Shown here: piece after piece, positions 11,789 through 24,076 of the stretch
How the letters are laid out: each line of letters opens with the position of its first letter
Numbering within the stretch: the stretch's first letter is position 1
From: Blakeslea trispora
Lineage: Eukaryota > Mucoromycota > Mucoromycetes > Mucorales > Choanephoraceae
Reading direction: 5' to 3'
DNA: 64,000 nt
Assembly (NCBI GenBank): GCA_025331445.1
Contig: JAIWNE010000001.1
Span: 248,001-312,000 of the forward strand
Notes under the pieces: model-generated
The model's input: the letters and a program-made list of their open reading frames with translations, nothing else
What the model was told of the DNA's origin: nothing
The model's database searches: none
Made by a program: the position numbers and the translations under genes

Positions 11789-12419
11789 TTGTTGACTGTA
11801 AGCAAAAAAAAAAAAAAAAAAAAAAAAGAGAGAACAAAGAAAAGGTGAAAAGAATAGGTTTGGCAATTGTTCGCTTTTTAAGATAAACTGTTGGAGCAAT
11901 AATGCATATTTTTTTTCCAGTTGATGGATGACTATTCTTTTCTTTCTTAATAATATCAATTAAGTTGAAGGGGGAGTTGACAGATGGATCAAAACATCTT
12001 TAGAAAAAAAAACAATCAACTGAAATAGCTACCATAATTTAAGGCTGGGAATAATGAAAATAATCATTATTTTCATTGTGACAATATAAACTGCATTTAA
12101 TCATATCGTTCATTTTAAAAACAATTGTTGTCATATATCGTGGCAACTATATCGGTATCTACAAACTCTCTTTGTTACAAAGTTAAAAAGAAAGCTGTTG
12201 ATGAAACACACGTCTTTTCCCCCAATGATTATATGACAATCTCTCTTGTCTTTCTTGCTTTTTCCAAATTAACATGTTTATACCATTTTCCAAACTTTTT
12301 TTAAAAAAAGTAACAAGAGAAGTTATAGTGTTGTTTTCCTATCTTTTTGGTTTATTTGAAAATGGATATATGTACAGACTAAAGGGAGATTGTTTTGCTG
12401 GAATGGTGAATGAGTTGTG
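11789..12419. other. Intergenic between two MFS genes
   Basis: Promoter region of the downstream minus-strand transporter and 3' region of the upstream one. A 27-nt poly-A tract stands just above the ATG, and an AAAATAATCATTATTTTC-like AT-rich dyad lies near 12056-12076. No gene seen. Confidence 0.5.
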
Positions 12420-14220
12420 CTAAGCTTCTTGTTCGACCTCGCAAGGTTCGCTTGTGTTGTAGCGTATGAGCATAGTGATAACAAAAGCCAAACAGGAAAC
12501 TCCAGCACATAGATAAAAGACAAGTTGGGGCAATGATCCAACAGAAGCACCATAGATAAAAGTCAAAGTGAGTTGGGATGCCATATCTATATTTTTTAGA
12601 AAAAAAGGCAATTAGATACGTATCAGCCAAAAAAAAAAAGGGACCAACTTACTTGAAATAGATTCAATAATAGATAGAGCGCTAGACAACTCACCTATTT
12701 CTGAAGGGTCGACTAGCTTAGACATAAAAGAACAAATAGCAGGTGTACCTATTGTCCCAAATCCTCGAATCACACCAGACATCATAATGCCATTGCTTGA
12801 ATTGGTACTTGCAAAAAGGAAAAAGCCCAATGCTTCAAAGACAAAACATACACGGATCATCCAAACATCCAGGATCAATGATTTTGTTGTTGTGGCTTCA
12901 TCTTCTTCAATCGTGTTGTCTTTACTGACTGGTACTTTCTTTAATGGTGCGGAAGCCATCTTTGCACTTGGTTGCTGCTTCAATAGATACAGCTTATGGA
13001 ACTGTCGGGATACGTAAGGAACAACCAGACTGGTAGTGACGAAACGAACAATATTGACAAGTCCACTGTAGATGCCACCTTCATAAGCTGTCCATCCAAA
13101 CTTGTACATGGCATAAAGTAACGTGGGAGGAAAAGCAATAAAGGCAAGCAAAGAGTCAACAATAGCACATAAAAGCAAGGCATAGCGACCCACTCTCTTG
13201 TGGTTGGTCGATGAAAAGACATGAAGAGAAGAGAATACATTGAGCTGTTGCATCAAGCTGGATTCTTTTATAGACGTGCTAGAGGCTTGAGGCACATGTG
13301 ATTCAGGCAAGAAGAAAATAATGTAGAGCAGAAAGGCAAGGCACGATAAGAGGGACATCCAAATAACATAATGAATGGAGCCTGTTGAGCTAATGATATA
13401 CGATGATAAATAAGAGCCTAATGCCGAACTAATGGAACAAGCTGCAACTAAATGACTAAACATAGTTGATCTAAAGAAAGTTAGAAAACAATTTCTTTTC
13501 TCTTTATAAGCTCTTTTTTTTTATTTACCTAGCACTATGAGATGTGCAGTCTGCTATATAAGCCTGTACTGTACCAGAAATGAGAGTATCACCACCACAG
13601 AGACCATAGACAGTAGCAACAATGAACAGTACGGACGTGCCAAAGTATTCTGGATAGTTGAATTTCAAGAGATATGAAAGCATAGCAAAGCATGCTCCTG
13701 TGACACTAATGATAAATACAGTGCGTCGGCCTTTTCGATCAGACAATCTTCCATAGTAACTAGCACTTATTAGACCTAGTATGATCTGATTAACAGCTTG
13801 TTCTAACTTTTTTCTAATTCTCGCCTACTTGTTGTATATAAAAGAAAAAAGTACAATCCTTGAGCTTCTGATGCAAGTTTCTGAACTTCTGGAATAGCAC
13901 AATCGCCAATGGGTATATCTAGTTCAGAGCTTTCTGATTTTGATTTATAATATCTAGTTTTTTATTGTCAGAGTCGTCCATTTCTTTGTTTGTAATTGTA
14001 TCAAATCTAGCCTTACTCATAACAAAAAGATATGGCAAAGAGTTCAACAATGGGAGCTGCCATTGCACTAAATAATGTATGATGAGTAAAGTGTATGGGT
14101 TGGATCATGCTTCAATAGGTACCCAGCAACAAATGTCGCCAATGAAAAAGGCAGTATAGCATGCCATGCTGTAGCTTTTGTAGGTGTATGTCTATTCAAA
14201 AGTGGCGTTGCTTCTGACAT
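12420..14220 (-). CDS. MFS transporter, SLC46/TetA-like fungal family
   Basis: Multi-exon minus-strand gene from ATG 14220 (MSEATPLLNRHTPTKATAWH) to the stop at 12420. After the first helix (AILPFSLATFVAG) comes an extracytosolic loop with DCAIPEVQKLASEAQ, a hallmark of fungal MFS proteins near the SLC46/tetracycline-exporter group, then motif A as RLSDRKGRRTV between helices 2 and 3. Further helices follow, a central cytosolic loop of charged and Thr-rich residues (NTIEEDEATTTKS), and the C-terminal half including MMSGVIRGFGTIGTPAICS. The last exon starts after an intron near 12587-12650 and ends NTSEPCEVEQEA. Predicted 12-helix secondary transporter; substrate unknown. Confidence 0.8.
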
Positions 14221-15556
14221 TGTCTTTTTTTTTTTTTGGTGCGTGTGTGTGTTAAATTACCAGAATGGAAAACAGGGTTGTTTTTATATGTTTTCTTTTT
14301 TTCTTGTGTAATCCATTTTTTGTTTATAACCAGATCTTTACTGCTCTTGGCATGTATCACCACTTGGCTTTTTTTCTCTCTCTCTCTCTTACTTGGCTTT
14401 TTTTCTTTCTGCAATTTTTTTTACTCTCTCTCATTTTACCATGATTTTTTTGAGATTATCTTGAGCTTTACATAAGCAAATGCAAACATCTTTTGAAATA
14501 AGCTTTACTTTTTTTAAACACGAGTATTTTCTTTTATTAAACCATACTCAGTTACTTGTAGCATTGCTAACATACGCGATATTGAGCTTTTAACAAGGTT
14601 TATAGAGTAGAACAACAAACAGATTCAAGTAAATAAAAACCACTTGTTTCATCAATTTGTTTATCAGATTCTTCTTTTTTTTTTCAAATAAGAAACGATC
14701 TATTGGTGACACAGCTGCATAGTGTTACTCTTTAGTGCTCACATGAGGCTCGATTTCAAAGGCTATATACCTTTTAAATCTATTTGCTTCAACTTTGTTA
14801 TTGTTTTGCATAGAACTGTTTTGCCTATGGCGCTTACTGAAATGACGTGTGTAATCCTCTCCTTTAATAGGTCGATAGTAATACATGAACCTCAAAGTTG
14901 AACTTTGTAACAATTTTCTGAAATGACAAGGCTACCTATAAAAACAGACTCGGTACCTTGAGAATTGTAAGGATTCCTTTTTTGTGATAATTCGCATAGG
15001 TGACAAACGCGTAAAACATAGGGCGAATGTCAACTAGAAAAATGATTGGATAAAACCAAAGAAAATTTTTTTTTCTTCTTGCCAGAACGATTCAATCTCC
15101 GTTAAAAAATGGGGGTATAAAACAAGGCGGATGGGCCCCTTGTCAGTTTTGTTTTTTCTTTAGCGTATAGCAACAGAGAAGATCCGCACTTGGCGTCTAT
15201 TGATATTACATACGAGAATGCTTGTCATTCAATACTACTATACATCTGTATAACGCTAGGGAAGGTCTCCAGACTATTGTGGCTCTTTTTTCTTTTACTT
15301 TTGTGATGAAAAAAGTGCTGTGCCTGTCGATGGGCATACATATACGTTGCCTTTGGTAGCGTGCTATCTTTATCTCTTGGTCGAACAAAGTTTGAGTTTC
15401 AAGAGCGCTGAAGATATGCCATCTTCTGGTCATAGTTATAGTTATTGCGGATACTATCTTTCTTTTTATTTATAAAAAGAGATGGTTAACAGAATGGAGC
15501 TTACTCTCTCAAGTTGCTATACGCCCTTTTTTTTTATATATTATAATGAAAATGAA

Positions 15557-15612
<56 letters not shown>

Positions 15613-15742
15613 ATGGGTTATGTTTTGTTACATGAAAAGAGTGGTTTATTGAAATAAATTAAGGAAAGGTGTATAAATATGTACATAACCTTTCTCTCTT
15701 TTTTTTTTTTTAGTTTTGTATAATACAAGGGGGGGAATATGA
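14221..15742. other. Intergenic; microsatellite, no confirmed gene
   Basis: Includes the upstream region of the MFS gene and the 3' side of the histone acetyltransferase gene. Two ATG-initiated minus-strand frames (15433-15206, 75 codons; about 14889-14725, 54 codons, rich in Arg/Lys) have no recognisable domain and no typical intron context. Confidence 0.45.
15561..15611 (+). repeat. (GT)n microsatellite
   Basis: Uninterrupted GT dinucleotides for 51 bases, about 130 bp past the stop codon of the convergently placed acetyltransferase gene. Confidence 0.97.
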
Positions 15743-18015
15743 TTAATCAATATCAACATCGTTTGATTCATCTGTATCTTTGATGGTTAACTTTGTATGT
15801 CCCAATAAAGCTGCTAAACGATCCTGCGAGAGCATAAAGGGTGTCCATTTGAGCTTTTCTGGTTTAAGCTGAAGATAGTTGCGCTGTTTTAGATTGTGCA
15901 GATGGGTTTTGATGACTTGAGGGTTGATTGCCAGTGAATATTGCTTTGTGAGTTTGTTATGGTGAATCATGTTGTTGTTCTCTAGTGTAGAAATAATATC
16001 GTCTGGTGTCAGGCTTGTGATATGACTGAGTTCTAGATGAAAACTTTAGTTGAGCAACTAGCAAATATGCTTCCCTTTCACTTTACCATCAATACTAATG
16101 GATCCATCTTGATTTTCTAGTTCATGAAACAAGACGTTTTTCCAATAACTACGGTAACTAATCAAACCCAAGTCTGATAAAGGTCTTTCGGGTGAACCTG
16201 CTTTACTCTCTCTCTTTGAGAGTAAATAACTAAAGTCTATCAGAAACTGACCATAACCTTTACGCTGGAAGATGGGCATTGTCAGAATACAAGAAACGTT
16301 ATAGTTCATGGCTGACCGTTTTTCTTTCGAAAAATAGCCTACAAAATGACATCCTTGATCATCCGCTTCGGTCATGATGTAGAACAAGAAAGGCTCGACA
16401 TCGTAATAAAGCGTTTTGTGGTCCAGAAACATCTTTGCCATCAAGCATAGGTTTTGACAATAGATTTTGTTCTTGCGCCCATCCACTTCAAATACAGACA
16501 CATTGTCATCTCGATAAATCTCATCGCCAGGTGGATACTTGACTTTGCATTTCGCCTTGTGTCGATCAGCAACAAAGCTGCTTTTCATGTACTTCATGCA
16601 GAATTCACAAATATAGAGAGTTGAACTTTGACTGTATTCCTCAGGGTAGGGTGCAACATACCAAGTATCGATCAAATAGTTGTTAAACAAGATTTGCTTG
16701 ATTTTAGGCACATCAATAGAGCTAGTGCCTTCACTGTCTGTTTGCTGTCCAGGACTCTTATTGTCCTCATTGTCGCTGTCGTCGTCGTGGTTTCCAAAGT
16801 CTTGTTCTTTTGTTTGCTGCTTATTGGCCAGATTCTATCGTATGGTTGCTGTTAGTCAAGACAATCAAAAGACATGTGTCATTCTTTTACCTCTGCCTTA
16901 TGCTTCGCCTTTTCGTACTTGACAACGTCTGTTTCAGTAGGAGTACCACGTTTTATATTGGCTTCTATTTTCGTCAGTTTGTGACCAAATGTCTGAAAGA
17001 ACTCTTCGTCCTGTTCCGCTTGTTCAGCTGTCTGCTTGGTCCTGCCTCGTTTGCGCTTCATGACAGTACTTGGAGTAGCAGAAGACTCAGCTACTGTTAG
17101 TTTTAGCTTCAAGGGTTCTAGACGTGTTGTCGGCTTTGTCTCATCTGCTCCATCGCTGCTTTGTTTCTTCTTTTGTATTGTCTTCTTTTCCTTGGCCATC
17201 ACAGTGTTCTCAATAAACTTGGCCGAGTGAGTAGGTGATCTTCTGAGCTGATAAATCGCCGTAGCTCTTTGCGTATGACTATCAGATAATGGGGTCAACG
17301 GCTGAGCAGGAGAAGAAGCTGAAGAATCAAACAAAGAAGGTGTACAATCTTTGCAAAACCAATCGTCTTGAATAATAATAATAAAAAACAGAATTAAATC
17401 TCCGAAAAGCATTTTTTTTCTTCCTTTTCTTTCTTACCTTTAGGAATTGATTTTAAAGGTGGATTACAACAAAAGGTATGGTAACCTCTATCACAGAGAT
17501 TGCAGATGACGATGTGACTCTATAGCAATTCCATTTTTTTGTTTAATTGATAGATCTAGCGTAAAGTGTATGCACATACTTCATCATTTTTGGATTGACA
17601 AACTAGGCAACTCTTACAATCATTGCACTGCCAATCATATGTCTGTACAATCTCAACGGAAGCTTTGTCTAGCTGGTAACAAATAGCATGAACTGTATAA
17701 CTATTAGTACAAAGGCGTCTCTATGGAAACAAACTATTCGCCCACTACTTTGAACTGTACCGACCATTCCGATGACAATCAAAGCATTTCAAAAGTAGTT
17801 CTGGTTGCCCTTCAAGATCGAAATCATGGTAACCATTGCATACAAAACATAAACCTAAGGTATACTAGCAAAAAAAAAAAAAGACATGAGCAATAGAAAT
17901 AAAGGAAGAAAGATCTGAATGCTAAACGGCTTACATCCAGTTGGCGATGTTGACGAAAGCTCTTTGCCATTGGCATAATAGCTCTGGTTATTCTGAGTTG
18001 AAGAGGGCACAACAT
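15743..18015 (-). CDS. MYST-family histone acetyltransferase with tandem PHD fingers (KAT6/Sas3/Mst2 type)
   Basis: Nuclear lysine acetyltransferase; relatives acetylate histone H3. Minus strand, multi-exon, start ATG 18015 (exon 1 ends 17935). PHD1: [31 protein letters not shown], with the His contributed after an intron that has a perfect TACTAAT branch point; then [18 protein letters not shown]2: [18 protein letters not shown] and DDWFCKDC. A basic linker carries KRKRGRTKQ and the region [19 protein letters not shown] typical of this subgroup. MYST domain: zinc finger [13 protein letters not shown], catalytic Cys in [12 protein letters not shown], acetyl-CoA loop QRKGYGQF, catalytic Glu in GSPERPLSD. 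The last exon ([13 protein letters not shown]...) encodes the C-terminal winged-helix part and an acidic tail. Every key residue is present. Confidence 0.93.
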
Positions 18016-18965
18016 TCTTTTTTTTTTTTTTTTCAGAGCCTTTTAGTTGGACAAGAGTCACACCTGCTCAAAAATAACGCGCTACAAAGAGTGTATCAAC
18101 AAAGATTTCTTTCCACCTCCAAACAGGCCAATTGACTAAATCTCTCTCTCTCTCTTTCATCAACCAGCTTGAGTAGTAAAGTTTAATCTACGAGACTCTG
18201 CCTGGAAAGACAGAGATTGCTTGAAATGAAGCTTGGGTGACATTCTCTATCTCGGATTTAACTAGTTCCGCTTCTTTTCTTTGTTTATTTAGAAGATCAC
18301 GATACGATAAGAAAAGAAGAGGATTTTCGCATATTTAATTTCTTGGTTTGCGTATCACATCGAACATATATGTACATATTAGTAGGCAATATATATATAG
18401 CTATAGTCAACTGAGCATTTTGGCCTGAGAAAAACATGGTGTTTCATGATGAAAATCCTTGCTTCACGTTTCACCCAAATCCACAAGTCGTCATTTCTTC
18501 TCTTTTTTTTTTTTTTTACAAGGCATTGATGTATACTTTAAAAGATAGCAGGTCTCTTTCTTCTTTAATGTCAGTGATTCAACAGACACATTGAGCCTAC
18601 TTTGTTCAGTGTGGAGACGTACCTCTTTGTTCTCTCTTTCTTTTGATAAAGTCACATACTTAATATGGTGAGACTTTTGACAATTTATTCAGTCAACATT
18701 TACCTTCTTTGTTGTAGAATGCGTTGTTTGTTGTTATTATTTAACTCTACCATCAAAGAGCGATCAGGGTTAAGTGTTTCTGCGAACCCTTTTTGTTTTG
18801 TTTTTGTTGAACCTTGTGTCCTACCTTGTTTTCACACAGAATACAATAACAGGTTGTTGACTGGAAGAGAAGAAAAAAAAAAAGGCTTGCAGCGTCATTC
18901 AACTGTCATTTTAAGGCACTTTTTTTTTTTCGTCTCCTTTCAAAGCAACTGTAAATCGCCGATAG
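18016..18965. other. Divergent upstream region between acetyltransferase and MATE genes
   Basis: About 1 kb between two divergent start codons. Poly-T and CT tracts, a TATATATAG-like stretch near 18390-18400, and no convincing coding sequence. Confidence 0.5.
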
Positions 18966-18972
18966 TATAAAA
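18966..18972 (+). promoter_or_regulatory. TATA box of the MATE gene
   Basis: TATAAAA 59 bp upstream of the ATG at 19031, followed by a pyrimidine-rich initiator region. Position and sequence fit a core promoter. Confidence 0.55.
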
Positions 18973-19030
18973 CGTTGCTCTTTCAAGCTATCTCTTGTCT
19001 TTCTTATCTCGTTTTCTTTTCTTTTATATT

Positions 19031-21078
19031 ATGTTTCGAGTACCTACTTTAATCCATCTTCCGAAATCTATTTGGAAGGAAAATAATCGAGAAAATCTGT
19101 TACGTAGTGATAGTGACATAGATGAGAGAACCTCATTACTGTCACCAAAGACAGAAAAGGTGGAAGGCTATTATACCCGAAGCAAATCTCTTGATTCTGC
19201 ATGTTCTTCTTCTTTGCCTTCCCCTGTAACGAACGATACTTCTTTTGAGTACCCAAACACGGATCAAATCAATTTGGGTGAGGACATAAGCTATCTTTGG
19301 CATCACACTCGTATGGTGCGTCAAGAGTTCGCAGCCATTGTCCAGTTTTGGATCCCTTTACTTGTCTCTTTCTTGTTGGGAGTCAGTAATCGAGTGGTTG
19401 ATGTTTGGTTTCTTGGCAAGGTTGGCCCACAAGTGATGGCAGTTGTTAGCTTAGGCAGTCTCTTTACCACTGTCACTGGCTTATCTATAGGATACGGGGT
19501 TTTGACAGGTTTGTATTTCTTGTTTATGTACAACTTTCGCCCAACATTTATTTGATTTCTTTTTTTTAGCTATGGACACGCTTGTGGCTCAAGCATTTAC
19601 TGGAGCAAGTAATTCACATACAGCAGGTGTCATCTTACAGAGAGGTCTTGTTATCATGTATCTTTTTGGTATTGGCGTTACCGTTATTTGGTAGGTGTAT
19701 ATATCGATTCATGTTGACATAGTATACACTAACTTTTGAACATAGGTGCTTTTCTGACAAAATACTCTTGGCAATGGGTCAATCTCCAGAATTGATTTAT
19801 ATGGCACACCAATACATAGTTATCGCCATACCCAACATATTTCTGAGTTTCACTACAGTGGCCATCAGAAAATTTCTCCAAGGACTTGGTACAGTATGAA
19901 AAGAAAGCAACTCGAAGCTAATTTATTAAGATGGTTGATAAAAAAAAAAAATAGGCGAGATGAAAATCACAATGTACCTTGTATTCACATTGCTTCCTTT
20001 CAATGTTGCTTCCAACTACTTTTTCCTTTCTTACCTGAATTTGGGATATATTGGTGCTGCTTATCATCAAGTATGTGTAGGCGTCTTCTTGATAACAATC
20101 TATATGTTGCTCGTCTTTAGCATCTCGGATCGTATCAAGCGATTTTTACCTGGTCCGACAATGCAAGCATTTCACAATTGGGGTGAATTTTTGAAGCTAG
20201 GTAAACATAAAATAAAGCTTATCATGAACCATAACTTTATTCATCTCGAGACCAACTCTAATTTTTTATTTCTCAAAAAAGGCATTCCTGGTATGCTTAG
20301 CGTTTCTACTGATTGGGCATTTGAAGTATGTGCTATTATAGCAGGTGTTTTTGGTCAAACCAGTCTGGCTGCCCAATCTGTCATTGTTTCATGCAACACT
20401 TTAATGCTGATGATTCCCATGTATGTCTGAAGCCGATACCTTCATCCATTGTGTTTTATGTATGTTCACTAATTGTTTTTTTAAATATGCAAAGCTCTCT
20501 GGCCACAGCTTTAAGTGTACGTGTGGGACATCATTTGGGAGCAAGTAAACCTGTAAAGACCAAGACCTGTATTATACTAGCAGGATGCTTAGGATCTATC
20601 TTGGTTGTCCTTAATGCGATAGCATTGTTTGTTAGCCGGTCAACAATTGCACACACCTTCAGTACCGATGAAGAGGTGATTAAAGCTATTGAAGAATTAA
20701 TGGGCATTGGAAGTCTTTGCCATCTTACTATGGTATGCATCACTTTTGTTTGCTGAAGAGAACACAATGGCTGATGTTTTTGTTTTGTTGTTTTATGCTT
20801 TTTAGGGTATTAGTACTATATTGTCAGGTACTCTAAACGCTTTTGGCAAACAGTATATAGTTGCCGCATTCAATATCACTACCTATTATCTAGCAGGGCT
20901 TCCTTTTGGCATTTACATGGCCACTAGCTGTAATTATGGAATTGTTGGCGTTTGGGCTGGTGTGTTTGTTTCTGGTTTACTGAAATGTATAGCTGAAACA
21001 CTGTATATTATGTTTTATATCGATTTTGAGTTTGAATGTGCAAAAGCACAGAGACGAATAAACAAGCAGGAGCGATAA
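19031..21078 (+). CDS. MATE-family multidrug/toxin extrusion transporter
   Basis: Cation-coupled efflux carrier of the MatE family. ATG 19031 begins MFRVPTLIHLP. A long cytosolic N-terminus of about 90 residues (SDIDERTSLLSPK, many Ser) is typical of fungal members. First helices: FAAIVQFWIPLLVSFLLGVS then VDVWFLGKVGPQVMA; after the first intron AMDTLVAQAFTGAS, a signature of eukaryotic MATE proteins (usually A-x-T-x-x-S/A-Q-A-x-G). Later exons give MYLVFTLLPFNVASNYFFL, TDWAFEVCAIIAGVFGQTSLAAQS, LATALSVRVGHHLGAS and GTLNAFGKQYIVAAFNI, the expected C-repeat elements. It ends AQRRINKQER. At least seven short introns. Substrate unknown; plasma membrane or vacuole. Confidence 0.92.
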
Positions 21079-21849
21079 GGCTGAGCCTTAATCACTCAAG
21101 ATGCCTTTAACTAATTGGGTATATTTTAATGGTTTTACTCTTAGGTTGCTTGCACATAACATGAATTGGCAAGAGCATTCACAACTGATGATATGCACAT
21201 TGGGCCCCTTTTTTTTTTTGGTATCTTTGTTTTTGCTTTTGAAGAACTTGCAAAAGCCAAGGTACTGATAATGTGATGGTGCATGAACTTGTTCTTGTTA
21301 CTTGAGTCATTTATCAGGTGCTTGCAGATGTAAAGAAGCAAAATTAGGTCTTATTTCATGGCCATGGTTAATTGCTTGACCTCTTCTTTCGCTAATTCAA
21401 ACAGTGCTTCCATTATGAGGCATTTCGAAGCCAAATTACGTAGTTTTACTGGTTAGCACGTCCCCACAGAGAGATGAATATCGCTTTCTGGCAAGACATA
21501 TTGTGTTTGAAAACAAGTAGATGTCTGACAACAGTAGAATTGTTTATTAAAAAAAAACGAAAAGCCCAATGACAAGTCATTTTCGCTTTTAACAATACAA
21601 AACTATGAACATCATCTAGTTTAACTTGTACGCAAATAACAAAGTAATACAGATGATAAGATGAAACAAGCTTTAACTTTCTTCAGCTAAATGTGTGCCC
21701 CAATAATTTTCGGAAATAGTGTTCACTTGAAACGTGACTTTGTATATACTTTACGTTAAATAATGTCAACGTTTGGTTTTGGTTTTACAACTTTTTCTCT
21801 CTCTTTTTTTTTCTTATTTTCCTTTTAGCTATATATTTCCAACTTTAGA
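21079..21849. other. Intergenic with promoter of the SR-protein gene
   Basis: AT-rich. Just upstream of 21850 is a long pyrimidine-rich leader (CTCTCTCTTTTTTTTTC). No additional gene seen. Confidence 0.5.
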
Positions 21850-23492
21850 ATGGGCGGACACAGAGTTTATATTGGACGTCTTCCCCGCGATGCCAGCAGA
21901 CGAGACCTTGAAGACCTTTTCAAGGAATATGGTAGAATTCTAGACGTCACAGTTAAGAGTGGATTTGGCTTTGTTGAGTTTCAAGACAAAATTGATGCTG
22001 AAGACGCCGTTCATGATATCCACGACACCAAGTTTTTGGGCCAAAGGTAGAACATCAGAATTGGACAGAGAGAGAGAGAGAAGAAAAAAAAAGGATAGCA
22101 AAACTGATGATATCAATAGAATTATTGTTGAACTTGCAATGAGCCGTCGTCGTACTGAGCGTTCTGAAGTGTAAGTACACACTTGAGAGAATCAAAAACA
22201 TGTTTTTAATGTATAATCAATTTGTAGCCGAGACACCAACCGTATCATTGTCAAGAACATCCCCTCAAAGACTACTTGGCAGGTAAAGCATTCTTCTCTT
22301 TTACTATGCTGCTCTTAGGCTATGTATTTTCCATTTTCTCTTCTTCCCCCTCCATATGCCTCTCAATGTCTTCTTGAGCAAAAAAAAAAAAGTACGTAGC
22401 TTGTTCTATTTTTAGGAAGAAAAAAAGAAAAGAACAAGAAAGAGAATAGGCAAACACGCAGCACGCATTCATGTATAAATACAGTCTATACATACGTGTG
22501 CACTTTTTTCCTATCTCTTTATCCTGTTTTTTTTTTATTTTTCTTTCTTCTCTTAGAATTTGCTGGCGCTTTTGAAGAAACATGAGGGCGATATAAACCC
22601 CCCGGTTTTGGGTCTGGTACAACTTGGGTTTGTCCATTCATTTTTTATCTTATGTTGACTCCGACTGTGTTACTACCAATTGCTCTGCTTTTCTTTGCAA
22701 TGATCAAAGAAAAGAGTGATTCTTGGTTCTCTCCCTTTTCCTTTCTTTTCAAAACATGTGTCATGCTTCGTGAAACTAAATCCATCTCTGATATCTTCTT
22801 GTTACTCTAAAGGATCTCAAAGACTTTATGCGTAAGGCTGGTCGTGTTACATTTGCTGATATCCTCAAAGACCGCGACGGTGAAGGGTAAGTCCCAAATA
22901 AGCATTTACTTAAGCAAGTCAGCTCTAATAAGCATATTCGTTTGCCAGTGTTGTCGAATTTGCTCGTCGTGACGACATGAAATATGCATTGAGAGAATTG
23001 GACAATGAAAAGTTGAATGGCTCACGTGTTATTCTAGAAGAGGCTGTAGGTGTTATTTTTTATTTTTTTTCGGCTCGTTGTTGCCACTGGATTCAGTAAT
23101 GTCCTAAACCTAAAAAAAAATTACTTTGTTAGGGACGTAGCAGAAGAAAATCTTCTCGTGATCGTAGCAGATCTCCTCGTCGCTCCTCTCGTCGTCGTGA
23201 TCGCTCTCGTACTCCAGACAGTCGCTCTCGCTCTCCCAGTCGTTCTCGTTCTCCAGCACGCCGTGATCGTGGTCGCTCTCATAGCCGTTCTCGCTCTCCC
23301 AGCCGCTCTCGTTCTCCTACACCTCGCTCTCGTTCTAGCTCAAGAAGAAGATCTGATGAGCGCGATGGTGAAGATAACATTATCGATGAAAAGGACGAAA
23401 ACCTTGAAATTGCTCAAGATGATACTTATGAAAAAGATATCTCTATGCGTTCTCGCTCTAGAAGTCGTAGCTCGATTGATGATAAGGAATGA
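21850..23492 (+). CDS. SR-family splicing factor, two RRMs plus RS domain (Srp2/SRSF1-like)
   Basis: RNA-binding splicing regulator, nuclear. Six exons: 21850-22046, 22120-22170, 22228-22282, 22813-22886, 22949-23045, 23133-23492, giving 277 residues in one frame. RRM1 (residues 4-75): RNP2 as RVYIGRLP and RNP1 as SGFGFVEF, ending RIIVELA. RRM2 (about 88-158): NRIIVKNIP, then FADILKDRDGEGVVEFA; the family motif SWQDLKD appears as TWQDLKD across the exon 3/4 junction. From residue 159 an RS domain with many RS/SR dipeptides, an acidic insert (DERDGEDNIIDEKDEN), and a final RSRSRSRS block. Intron 3 is 530 nt, eight times the usual size here, and sits inside the conserved WQDLKD motif. A pattern of autoregulation through alternative splicing would fit but is inference. 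Confidence 0.93.
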
Positions 23493-24076
23493 GTTTTGTT
23501 TAAAGAAAAAATTAGTAAAAAAAAAGAATCATAAAAATTAAGTTTGACATATCACACAAACATTTCTCTTATAAAAAAACAAGTAAAGAAAAAAAAAGCA
23601 ATAAGCTAATGCTAAGAACCTACAGAAAAAGGAATCGGTTGATGAAAACGTGTTTCTTGACCATCTTGGCAAATTTAAGAAACCTGTCTTCCAATGTTGC
23701 ACTGTCCTGAGTGACCTTGGTAAGACCAATTTCCATTGTAATTATTTCTTTATATATTTCCCACTCGAAATCTGTACCTCAATTTATGATCCCCAATGAC
23801 CCTGAACAAAAGATATTATTTTGGAACCTACATCAGCTCAGCTAATTGCTTATACATTCCCATTTTATTACTGTTGTTATTATTTTTCTGTTTCTTTCTC
23901 TTTCTTTGTCATTTACTTCACGTTCCTTTACCTTTGCTCGTTCGACACTTTTCATCGTTCACCCTTTTTTTCCTTCCTCCTCTCTCGCTTTTTGCTCCCT
24001 CTCCTTTTTTTTTTCTATTTCAAGTTCCATTCCTTTATGTATTTTTAAATTATTGCCAATCATAAATTAATATTAA
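23493..24076. other. Intergenic between SR and mucin genes
   Basis: About 580 bp of mostly CT-rich leader sequence before the mucin ATG. It also contains one short minus-strand frame listed separately. Confidence 0.5.
23620..23736 (-). CDS. Possible 38-aa small protein
   Basis: ATG-initiated minus-strand frame ending in TAG; basic and amphipathic in its second half (DRFLKFAKMVKKHVF), with an AATATATAAAG element just upstream. No family recognised. It could continue through a splice at TCT|GTAGGT just before the stop. Listed because it lies compactly between two real genes; chance is quite possible. Confidence 0.25.
   Translation of the reverse strand: MEIGLTKVTQDSATLEDRFLKFAKMVKKHVFINRFLFL

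Noticed and set aside
15206..15433. 75-codon ATG frame, minus strand
   Set aside because: No domain, no splice context, isolated between two genes; insufficient support.
15561..15611. Possible CRISPR-like or satellite array
   Set aside because: Plain dinucleotide repeat without spacers; the organism is a eukaryote.
22320..22637. 105-codon minus-strand ORF in the SR-gene intron
   Set aside because: Low complexity (Lys/Glu-rich), no domain, lies wholly in an intron on the opposite strand.
23050..23541. 163-codon plus-strand ORF
   Set aside because: It is an alternate frame of the last SR-protein exons (Val/Leu/Ala-rich reading of the RS domain).
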